Shown here piece after piece: positions 1 to 5,175 of a stretch of 5,175 bases of DNA. Positions within the stretch are counted from its first letter, which is position 1; the number at the start of each line of letters is the position of its first letter. The notes beneath the pieces are model-generated. The model did no database searches, was not told the DNA's origin, and worked only from the letters and a program-made list of their open reading frames with translations. Location of the stretch: assembly GCA_027451265.1 (NCBI GenBank), contig DAIDJT010000192.1:1-5175 (forward strand). Direction: 5' to 3'. Position numbers and translations under genes: made by a program. Source of the stretch: Bacteroidales bacterium. GTDB taxonomy: Bacteria; Bacteroidota; Bacteroidia; Bacteroidales; VadinHA17.

Positions 1-106
1 TGCCGCTTCCAATCACAACATCACCGTAGATGGTTGCAAACGGTTCAACAGTGACCCCTTCGCCAAGCTGAGCCCTCGGATCAATATGTGCCAATGAAGA
101 AATCAT
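1..106 (-). CDS. lpxA: LpxA, UDP-N-acetylglucosamine O-acyltransferase (N-terminal fragment, cut by window edge)
   Basis: Reading leftward from an ATG at 106-104, 35 codons are visible: MISSLAHIDPRAQLGEGVTV followed by EPFATIYGDVVIGSG. The HIDPRAQLGEGVTVEPFA stretch is the first coil of a left-handed parallel beta-helix with hexapeptide periodicity, and the M-I-x-x-L-A-x-I-x-P start is typical of Bacteroidota LpxA. The enzyme transfers a 3-hydroxyacyl chain from acyl-ACP to the 3-OH of UDP-GlcNAc, the first step of lipid A synthesis, in the cytoplasm. The start lies only 6 bases after the lpxC-fabZ stop, so the two are almost certainly co-transcribed. No Shine-Dalgarno sequence is visible. 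The catalytic histidine and the C-terminal helical domain lie outside the window. Another hexapeptide acyltransferase is possible from this little sequence, but the position after lpxC-fabZ makes lpxA by far the likeliest. Confidence 0.9.
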   Translation of the reverse strand, partial: MISSLAHIDPRAQLGEGVTVEPFATIYGDVVIGSG

Positions 107-112
107 ATGCTG

Positions 113-1507
113 TTATTTGTTTTTTATGACCTGTGCCGTCATTTCTCCCTCAGCCACGAGCTTCTCTCCAACGAATGCCTGGCAATACATAATCACAATA
201 TTCCTCCTTATGGGTTCGCTAAGGTCAGCCCTTACAACAATAGTGTCACCGGGGATGACCTTGTGCTTGAACTTCATCCTGTCAATCTTGAGGAAATAGG
301 TTGAGTACCTTTCAGGCTCATCAACGTTGCCCAGTACCAGTATCCCCCCCACCTGGGCCATTGTCTCCACAAGAAGCACACCCGGGAAGACATGCTCCTG
401 TTCAAAGTGACCCTGGAAGAAGGCTTCATTATATGTAGTATTTTTTATTCCTATCACATGGTTCTTTGTGATTTCAAGTATCCGGTCAACCATCAGGAAG
501 GGGTACCGGTGCGGAAGCAGCTTCTTGATCTGCTGTATATCCATCGCTGCCGGTTTGGTTGTATCGAGAAGAGGAATCTCCTTTTTCGTTGTCTGCCTCT
601 TGATCTGCTGCCTGATCAGCCTGGCGAGTCTTGTATTGGAGTAATGACCAGGGCGGGTTGCAACCACCCTGCCCTTTATGGGCTGCCCTACAAGCGAAAG
701 GTCGCCGATCAGGTCAAGCAGTTTATGCCGTGCCGGCTCATTGGGGTACCTGAGCTTGGTGTTGTTCAGCACGCCGGCATGGTGTTCCGTAATGCCTGGT
801 TTGTTAAACATTGTTGCAATCCGGTCAATTTCTTCCTGCTCCACCTCGCGCTCAAGTATCACCACTGCATTCTCAAGATCCCCGCCCTTGATCAGCCCCA
901 CCCTGAACAGCGGTTCAAGCTCATGGAAAAAAACAAAGGTGCGGCTACCGGCTATCTCCTTCTCAAAGTCGTCAATCTGGTCAAGAATGGCATACTGGTT
1001 GCCCAGGATCTTGGAGTTGTAGTCTATAAGCACATGGGCGCTGAAGTGATCATCCGGATAAACAATCAGATCCACGCCATGCTCCTCGTCAGAAAATGCA
1101 ATTTTCTCCTTTATCACGTAATAATTGCGCTCTGCATCCTGTTCCACAATGCCAGCTTTCTTGATGGCTTCGACGAACATGCGTGAACTGCCTCCCATAA
1201 TAGGGGCTTCGGGACCGTTTATCTCAATCAGAGCGTTGTCAACCCGCATTCCTGCAAAAGCTGCCAGTACATGTTCAATGGTTGCCACCGAGGCTTCACC
1301 CTGTACCAGTGTCGTTCCCCTTGAGGTCTCTGTCACATTATCAGCAATTGCATCTATCACCGGTGCACCGGGGAGGTCAGTACGGCAGAACTTGTATCCA
1401 TGGTTCGGAGGAGCAGGCTTGAAGGTAACTATTACTTCTATTCCGGAATGAAGTCCCTTACCGTTGAGACTCACCTCATTAGCCAGCGTCCTCTGTTTTT
1501 CACTCAT
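113..1507 (-). CDS. lpxC/fabZ: Bifunctional LpxC-FabZ: UDP-3-O-acyl-GlcNAc deacetylase fused to 3-hydroxyacyl-ACP dehydratase
   Basis: This is a 464-residue two-enzyme fusion. Residues 1 to about 305 are LpxC, the zinc deacetylase that commits UDP-3-O-acyl-GlcNAc to lipid A. By correspondence with E. coli LpxC, E78 and H79 (TIEHVLAAFAG) are a catalytic residue and a zinc ligand, H261 and D265 (RHKLLDLIGD) the other two ligands, K262 and H288 (RPGHYSN) further active-site residues. The last group is shifted by a constant +23 from E. coli H238, D242 and H265, because of an insertion around residues 222-255. Residues from about 322 to 464 are FabZ, the hotdog-fold dehydratase, with LPHRYPFLMVDR (331-342), catalytic H367 in FFQGHF and E381 in the LVETMAQ segment. 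A charged linker of roughly 20 residues joins the two, and M322 probably marks the ancestral FabZ start. Both active sites look intact. The fusion is characteristic of Bacteroidota. The ATG at 1507 lacks a Shine-Dalgarno sequence; lpxD lies 111 bases upstream and lpxA 6 bases downstream. Confidence 0.97.
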   Translation of the reverse strand: MSEKQRTLANEVSLNGKGLHSGIEVIVTFKPAPPNHGYKFCRTDLPGAPVIDAIADNVTETSRGTTLVQGEASVATIEHVLAAFAGMRVDNALIEINGPEAPIMGGSSRMFVEAIKKAGIVEQDAERNYYVIKEKIAFSDEEHGVDLIVYPDDHFSAHVLIDYNSKILGNQYAILDQIDDFEKEIAGSRTFVFFHELEPLFRVGLIKGGDLENAVVILEREVEQEEIDRIATMFNKPGITEHHAGVLNNTKLRYPNEPARHKLLDLIGDLSLVGQPIKGRVVATRPGHYSNTRLARLIRQQIKRQTTKKEIPLLDTTKPAAMDIQQIKKLLPHRYPFLMVDRILEITKNHVIGIKNTTYNEAFFQGHFEQEHVFPGVLLVETMAQVGGILVLGNVDEPERYSTYFLKIDRMKFKHKVIPGDTIVVRADLSEPIRRNIVIMYCQAFVGEKLVAEGEMTAQVIKNK

Positions 1508-1528
1508 ATCAGATCAGTTTTAATTGGG

Positions 1529-1558
1529 CAAAGAAAAAGAAAATTTCCCGAACGGCAT
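1529..1558 (-). promoter_or_regulatory. Weak candidate internal promoter ahead of lpxC-fabZ
   Basis: The 111-base gap between lpxD and lpxC-fabZ is the largest inside this operon. On the minus strand it contains TTTCTTTG (1536-1529), one mismatch from the Bacteroidota -7 consensus TAnnTTTG. Nineteen bases upstream, ATG (1558-1556) stands where TTG would be expected. Both boxes are imperfect and the surrounding tract is T-rich, so this may be chance. The gap shows no convincing terminator hairpin. Confidence 0.22.
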
Positions 1559-1618
1559 AATGAAAAACCCTACATCTGCGTGATGATCAAATCATTTCCT
1601 TTAGACCGCTATCCGGAA

Positions 1619-2656
1619 CTACCTGTTTTTTAAAGACTCAACTGCCTTTGCAAGATCATCAACCCTGCTGCTCAGATCAGGCAGCTTCCTCAGGTAAACA
1701 GTGGTTTTAAGAAATTGTTTGCTGTCAGTTGCAGGATAGCCAAGGTATGTTGCGTTTTCTTCACTGATTGTGCTCATGATGCCTGACTGAGCTCCGATCT
1801 TTACACCGTCAGCTATCCGGAGATGGCCTGCCAGCCCCACCTGTCCACCGAACATGCAGTTCCTCCCCACAACGGATGATCCTGCCAGCCCCGACTGAGC
1901 GGCGATGACTGTGTTTTCCCCTATTTCGCAGTTATGGCCTACCTGTATCAGGTTGTCAAGCTTGACTCCCTTTCTGATTATTGTCGAACCCATTGTTGCG
2001 CGGTCAATGCAGGTGTTAGAGCCTATCTCCACGTTGTCTTCAAGGATGACGTTACCAATTTGCGGTATCTTCATGAAATTGGCATCGGTGACCGGTGCAA
2101 AGCCGAAACCGTCTGCTCCTATCACAGCCCCGGCATGAAGGATGCAGTCATTGCCTATCACACTGTCGCGGTACACCTTTACCCCGGGGTGAAGCGTGCA
2201 GTTCTTCCCGATCCTGACATTTTCACCGATGTATACCTGTGGATGAAGCGAACATCCGTCGCCAATGACCGCATTTTCCGATATGACGGAGCATGCGCCG
2301 ATGAACAGGCTTTCCCCCAGAACGGCTTTCTCATCGATTACCGCCGAAGGATGAATCCCCTTCTTTGTCGTTCTGGCCTGCTCATAGAAGGCCAGCAGCC
2401 TTGCCAGCGCCTGGTAAGGATCCTCAACCCTGATCAGGGTGGCTTTCACCTCCTTCGACGGGATAAAGTCATTCTTCACAAGAACGGCCGAAGCTCCTGT
2501 TGTATAGAGATAAGGTTCATATTTCGGGTTTGACAGGAATGAGAGTGCACCGGCCCCGCCCTCTTCTATCCTGGCAACTGTGTTCAGTTTGGTTTCCGGA
2601 TCACCCTCCACGGTACCGTTGAGTAGCCCGGCTATCATTGCAGCAGTAAATTCCAT
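1619..2656 (-). CDS. lpxD: LpxD, UDP-3-O-(3-hydroxyacyl)glucosamine N-acyltransferase
   Basis: This 345-residue protein is about the usual LpxD length (E. coli 341). It adds the second, N-linked 3-hydroxyacyl chain from acyl-ACP to UDP-3-O-acyl-glucosamine, the third step of lipid A synthesis. Residues 1 to about 100 form the LpxD-specific uridine-binding domain, with LSFLSNPKYEPYL (38-50) and GASAVLV (54-60) closely resembling the E. coli sequence. Residues from about 101 to 310 are left-handed beta-helix hexapeptide repeats. They include GADGFGFAP (180-188) and IQVGHN (237-242), whose H241 matches E. coli catalytic H239; H278 in GLAGH matches E. coli H276. The C-terminal 30 residues or so look helical, as in the family trimer. 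The start ATG is 14 bases after the HD hydrolase stop, which suggests co-transcription. No Shine-Dalgarno sequence is visible and nothing is missing. Confidence 0.97.
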   Translation of the reverse strand: MEFTAAMIAGLLNGTVEGDPETKLNTVARIEEGGAGALSFLSNPKYEPYLYTTGASAVLVKNDFIPSKEVKATLIRVEDPYQALARLLAFYEQARTTKKGIHPSAVIDEKAVLGESLFIGACSVISENAVIGDGCSLHPQVYIGENVRIGKNCTLHPGVKVYRDSVIGNDCILHAGAVIGADGFGFAPVTDANFMKIPQIGNVILEDNVEIGSNTCIDRATMGSTIIRKGVKLDNLIQVGHNCEIGENTVIAAQSGLAGSSVVGRNCMFGGQVGLAGHLRIADGVKIGAQSGIMSTISEENATYLGYPATDSKQFLKTTVYLRKLPDLSSRVDDLAKAVESLKNR

Positions 2657-2670
2657 ATTCAGCTATTTTG

Positions 2671-3903
2671 TTATTTGATTATTTCTTTCGGGTAACAGAG
2701 GTAATACTTCGTCACCTTTTCTGACAGCGCTTCCTTGTCGAAGAGGTCAGACACCGCTGTTATGTCGGGGGTGCTGCCGTTCTTCAGGAGGATGCGCACC
2801 TCGGGAGTACCTGGAGCATATGTCTGGTTGAATACATCCCCGGTATTGACGTAGTACCTGACCTCATCTGCGGACAGCCCAAGCGTCTCCATCGTCTTTT
2901 GGGCCGTTTCGCCCACCCTGGCCGGATCAAACGGGGTTTTCTGAAGTTCTATCGCAAGCAGGTCCCTGCAGACGAATCTCCTGCACAGGTCGGCCAGTAC
3001 ACGGTCACCGCAGTGTATCCACACCTTTGTGGCAGATATGATATCGCTTTCGTCGAGGGCGCTAAAGTGCCCCACCAGCGTTGCTTTGTCCTCATTTGCT
3101 GCCCTGTTGTGCCTTGGTTCAAGAAAATAAGCAAGAGCGGGTGTGGCAAACAGCCTATGACCTGCGGCGGTGACCTGGCGTGCCCTCACAAGCAGACTGG
3201 TGAGCAGCTTCTCGGCTGAGACAACGGTCCGGTGGTTGTAGACCTGCCAGTACATCATCCGCCTGGCTATCAGGAACTTTTCTACAGAATAGATCCCCTT
3301 CTCATCAACAACCAGCCTGTCATCCGAGACATTCAGCATCCTGATGATCCTGTCTGATCCCACCGACCCTTCAATCACCCCCGTGAAGAAGCTGTCGCGC
3401 CTCAGGTAATCCAACCTGTCCATATCCATCTGGCCCGTCACCAGGTCATGGAAAAACTTCCTTGGATATTCTCCGCGGAAAATAGCGATGGCAGTTTCCA
3501 GCCTTCCTTCAAGGGTTCTGTTAAGTTCTTCCATGATCAGGAGTGACATGGTCTCGTGGGGCATGTCCTCAATCAGCGAGTGTTCCAGCGCATGTGAGAA
3601 AGGCCCGTGGCCTATGTCATGCAGCAGTATTGCTGCAAGTACCCCCTCTTCCTCTTCTGCCGAGATGTCGGTGCCCTTGCTCCTGAGAGTGTGAACAGCC
3701 AGACCTGTCAGGTACATCGCACCCAGGCAATGCTGGAAACGGCTGTGTACCGCCCCCGGGTATACGAGGCTTGAAAGCCCCAGCTGCCTGATATTGCGCA
3801 GACGCTGAAACCAGGGGTGCCCCATCAGATCATAGACAAGATCATTGGGTATACTTATGAATCCGTATACCGGGTCATTGATAATCTTTCTCCTGTTCGT
3901 CAA
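2671..3903 (-). CDS. HD-domain phosphohydrolase, SAMHD1/dNTPase-like (COG1078-type)
   Basis: This 410-residue cytoplasmic protein carries a complete HD metal centre. H58 sits in HSRFQHCLG (53-61), H95 and D96 in LLHDIGHGPFSH (93-104), and D162 in DMDRLDYLRRD (160-170). These correspond to SAMHD1 H167, H206/D207 and D311; R55, Y166 and D170 also match SAMHD1 active-site residues R164, Y315 and D319. The conserved N-terminus KIINDPVYGFI (6-16) and HPWFQRLRNIRQLG (29-42) are family hallmarks. Related proteins hydrolyse dNTPs to nucleoside and triphosphate, but the substrate here is unknown. Residues from about 200 to 410 are the family's C-terminal region, without other motifs I recognise. The only start that keeps the conserved N-terminus is TTG at 3903: an in-frame TAA lies 15 bases upstream of it, and the next ATG is at codon 27, inside the conserved region. 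Its place just ahead of lpxD is common in Bacteroidota; the functional link to lipid A is unclear. Confidence 0.9.
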   Translation of the reverse strand: MTNRRKIINDPVYGFISIPNDLVYDLMGHPWFQRLRNIRQLGLSSLVYPGAVHSRFQHCLGAMYLTGLAVHTLRSKGTDISAEEEEGVLAAILLHDIGHGPFSHALEHSLIEDMPHETMSLLIMEELNRTLEGRLETAIAIFRGEYPRKFFHDLVTGQMDMDRLDYLRRDSFFTGVIEGSVGSDRIIRMLNVSDDRLVVDEKGIYSVEKFLIARRMMYWQVYNHRTVVSAEKLLTSLLVRARQVTAAGHRLFATPALAYFLEPRHNRAANEDKATLVGHFSALDESDIISATKVWIHCGDRVLADLCRRFVCRDLLAIELQKTPFDPARVGETAQKTMETLGLSADEVRYYVNTGDVFNQTYAPGTPEVRILLKNGSTPDITAVSDLFDKEALSEKVTKYYLCYPKEIIK

Positions 3904-3924
3904 ACAGCACTGGGTTTATGCGGG

Positions 3925-3932
3925 CAAATTTA
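3925..3932 (-). promoter_or_regulatory. Candidate -7 box for the HD hydrolase-lpxD-lpxC/fabZ-lpxA operon
   Basis: On the minus strand, TAAATTTG matches the Bacteroidota TAnnTTTG -7 consensus exactly. It lies 21 bases before the TTG start, so transcription would begin roughly 15 bases upstream of the gene. No TTG is found 17-23 bases further upstream, so the -33 element is poor. This is the only perfect -7 match I noticed ahead of the operon. Confidence 0.42.
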
Positions 3933-4008
3933 TTCAATAGTTTCCAGATTAAGGGAAAGAAAAGCTTCATATCCAGCTCTCCGCACATTTTTTAGTGCTG
4001 ACAAATGA

Positions 4009-4038
4009 TTGATTATTGAAAAAATGGTTTTATCTTTG
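4009..4038 (+). promoter_or_regulatory. Bacteroidota-type promoter of the rimP-nusA operon
   Basis: TTG at 4009-4011 (-33) is separated by 19 bases from TATCTTTG at 4031-4038, an exact match to the TAnnTTTG -7 consensus of the Bacteroidota primary sigma factor. Both boxes and the spacing fit the known arrangement. Transcription should start near 4042-4045, leaving a leader of about 65 bases before rimP. This placement also argues against any start of rimP upstream of 4109: the TTG at 4016, which opens the same frame, would lie inside the promoter. Confidence 0.75.
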
Positions 4039-4065
4039 CACCCGAACAGAAGGGTACGAATGGCC

Positions 4066-4093
4066 TAGGGGACAAAAAGTCCCCTATTTTGTT
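4066..4093 (+). promoter_or_regulatory. Terminator-like hairpin in the rimP leader (possible attenuator)
   Basis: TAGGGGAC (4066-4073) and GTCCCCTA (4079-4086) form a perfect 8-bp stem closed by an AAAAA loop, followed at once by TTTTGTT (4087-4093). This looks like a short intrinsic terminator. It lies between the predicted transcription start near 4043 and the rimP ATG at 4109, so it would be transcribed in the operon's leader. Attenuation is an inference; a 5' stabilising hairpin or protein-binding site is an alternative. GACAAAA (4071-4077) can also pair weakly with TTTTGTT (4087-4093), which excludes the main stem, but this A+U-rich pairing is much less stable. Confidence 0.6.
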
Positions 4094-4108
4094 ATCAAAA
4101 AACAGACT

Positions 4109-4558
4109 ATGATTACAAAAGACCATATCAGGAAACTGGCGGAGGGGCACATCAGCGGCACCGGCATCTTTCTCGTTGATGTCAGGCTGAGCAGCACCGG
4201 CCGCCTCACCGTCCTCATTGACCGGACGGAGGGTGTTACAATTGATGACTGCGCCATGCTGAGCAGGCAGATCAGCAATGACATTGGCGAGGAAGCCGGC
4301 GATTATGAACTGAACGTCTCTTCCCCCGGTCTCGATATGCCGCTGCTCGTACCGGAGCAGTTCATGAAAAACGAAGGACGAATGGTCGACGTTGTCACCC
4401 ACCAGGGGGAAAAGATGAAGGGGACAATGCTGAACGTTACAGCCGGGGGATTTGACCTGCGAACCGAGACAAAGGTTAAAAAGGAAATCGTTACCGCAGT
4501 CAGATCATTTAATTTTGAGGATGTTAAAACGGTTAAAGTAATTATATCATTCAAATAA
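4109..4558 (+). CDS. rimP: RimP, ribosome maturation factor for the 30S subunit
   Basis: This 149-residue protein is about the usual RimP length. RimP binds the free 30S subunit and assists late assembly steps around S12 and the central pseudoknot. Residues 1 to about 75 are the N-terminal alpha/beta domain, with FLVDVRLSSTGRLTVLIDR (21-39), GVTIDDCAMLSRQIS (42-56) and the signature ELNVSSPGLDMPL (67-79), closely similar to the E. coli EVSSPGLDRPL segment. Residues from about 85 to 149 form the Sm/SH3-like C-terminal barrel. I chose the ATG at 4109 because the 31 extra codons possible upstream (from TTG 4016) have no family resemblance and overlap the promoter and leader hairpin. The start has an A-rich upstream stretch but no Shine-Dalgarno sequence. 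nusA follows after 17 bases, the near-universal gene order, so the two are read as one operon. Confidence 0.96.
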   Translation: MITKDHIRKLAEGHISGTGIFLVDVRLSSTGRLTVLIDRTEGVTIDDCAMLSRQISNDIGEEAGDYELNVSSPGLDMPLLVPEQFMKNEGRMVDVVTHQGEKMKGTMLNVTAGGFDLRTETKVKKEIVTAVRSFNFEDVKTVKVIISFK

Positions 4559-4575
4559 AAGTATAGATTACGACA

Positions 4576-5175
4576 ATGGAAAATGTAAATCTCATAGATA
4601 CTTTTTCGGAGTTCAAGGAGCTGAAGAATATTGACAGGCCCACAATGATGAGTGTGCTCGAGGATGTGTTCAGGGGTATGCTTGCCAAAAGATTCGGTTC
4701 GGCCGATAACTTTGACATCATTGTCAACATTGACAAGGGTGACTTTGAGATATGGCGTAACCGCGAAGTGGTGGATGACGAGGGTTTCACTGACCCGAAT
4801 ACGCAGATACCGCTCTCCGAAGCACACAAGATTGACGAGGATTACGAGGTGGGAGAAGAAGTCTCGGATGAGGTCAAATTCCTGGATTTCGGGCGCAGGG
4901 CCATACTTGCACTGAGGCAGAACCTGGTGGCACGCATCCTCGACCTGGAAAAAAATAACATTTATCTGAAGTACAAGGACCGCATCGGAGACATCGTCAC
5001 CGGCGAAGTTTACCAGGTATGGAAGCGCGAGACCCTCGTCCTTGACGACGATGGCAACGAACTGATCCTGCCCAAGGGCGAACAGATACCCTCTGACCAT
5101 TTCCGCAAGGGTGATACAATCCGTGCAGTGGTTATCAGGGTGGAGATGAAGAACAACACGCCAAACATTATATTG
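4576..5175 (+). CDS. nusA: NusA, transcription elongation/termination factor (N-terminal 200 residues, cut by window edge)
   Basis: The frame opens at ATG 4576 and stays open for exactly 200 codons to the window end. NusA binds RNA polymerase near the RNA exit channel and modulates pausing, intrinsic termination and antitermination. Residues 1 to about 125 form the polymerase-binding N-terminal domain, beginning MENVNLIDTFSEFKELKNID, with SVLEDVFRGMLAKRFG (26-41) and the acidic segment IDEDYEVGEEVSDEV (86-100) before FGRRAILALRQNLVARI (105-121). From about residue 137, GDIVTGEVYQV starts the S1 RNA-binding domain, which is cut near its end; the KH domains lie outside. It follows rimP by 17 bases and has no Shine-Dalgarno sequence. 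Family members in this phylum are a little over 400 residues, so roughly half is present. infB is expected downstream but not seen. Confidence 0.94.
   Translation, partial: MENVNLIDTFSEFKELKNIDRPTMMSVLEDVFRGMLAKRFGSADNFDIIVNIDKGDFEIWRNREVVDDEGFTDPNTQIPLSEAHKIDEDYEVGEEVSDEVKFLDFGRRAILALRQNLVARILDLEKNNIYLKYKDRIGDIVTGEVYQVWKRETLVLDDDGNELILPKGEQIPSDHFRKGDTIRAVVIRVEMKNNTPNIIL

Noticed and set aside
392..1186. A 264-codon open frame on the plus strand opposite lpxC-fabZ.
   Set aside because: It is fully antisense to a gene with clear catalytic motifs. Its translation shows no recognisable domain and is rich in Cys and His, as expected from reading a coding strand backwards.
1583..1595. A small inverted repeat (ATGAT, 3-base spacer, ATCAT) in the lpxD to lpxC-fabZ gap, considered as an operator.
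   Set aside because: Five-base arms in a gap of 111 bases are easily expected by chance, it is not repeated elsewhere in the window, and it does not overlap the candidate promoter.
1934..2533. A 199-codon open frame on the plus strand opposite lpxD.
   Set aside because: It is a shadow of the hexapeptide repeats of lpxD. The length is explained by codon bias on the real strand.
4016..4108. A 31-codon N-terminal extension of rimP from TTG at 4016.
   Set aside because: It overlaps the promoter -7 box and the leader hairpin, lies upstream of the predicted transcription start, and does not resemble RimP N-termini.
4303..5100. A 265-codon open frame on the minus strand opposite rimP and nusA.
   Set aside because: It is antisense to two well-supported conserved genes, spans their junction, and shows no domain of its own.
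1..5175. A mobile element, CRISPR array, defence system, tRNA or other novel accessory system.
   Set aside because: Nearly every base is accounted for by conserved core genes in a familiar order. No direct repeats, transposase or integrase motifs, or RNA gene structures were seen.

Overview
This window is a chromosomal housekeeping segment from a member of the Bacteroidota (Bacteroidetes), most like a Bacteroidales-type organism of intermediate G+C. Four things support this. LpxC and FabZ are fused into one polypeptide. The gene order HD hydrolase, lpxD, lpxC-fabZ, lpxA is typical of the phylum. A TAnnTTTG-type promoter (TATCTTTG) lies upstream of rimP. None of the start codons has a recognisable Shine-Dalgarno sequence. 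The placement is inferred from gene content and motifs, not from a database search.

Minus strand, positions 3903 down to 1: four genes run leftward as one apparent operon. First is an HD-domain phosphohydrolase of the SAMHD1/dNTPase-like family, with a TTG start. It is followed after 14 bases by lpxD, after a 111-base gap by the lpxC-fabZ fusion, and after 6 bases by lpxA, of which only the first 35 codons are in the window. LpxA, LpxC and LpxD catalyse the first acylation, the committed deacetylation and the second acylation of lipid A synthesis. FabZ dehydrates 3-hydroxyacyl-ACP for fatty acid elongation, so it competes for the same acyl-ACP pool that LpxA and LpxD draw on.

Positions 3904-4108: a 205-base divergent intergenic region. 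It holds a strong Bacteroidota-type promoter pointing right, a weaker candidate pointing left, and a compact G+C-rich hairpin followed by a short T tract in the rimP leader. The hairpin resembles an intrinsic terminator or attenuator.

Plus strand, positions 4109-5175: rimP (30S ribosome maturation factor) is complete. Seventeen bases later comes nusA (transcription elongation and termination factor), present only as its first 200 codons and running off the right edge. This is the start of the widely conserved rimP-nusA-infB type operon.

No RNA genes, mobile elements, CRISPR arrays or long repeats were seen. The region is essentially ordinary core genome. The item most worth a second look is the terminator-like hairpin ahead of an operon that encodes the termination factor NusA.
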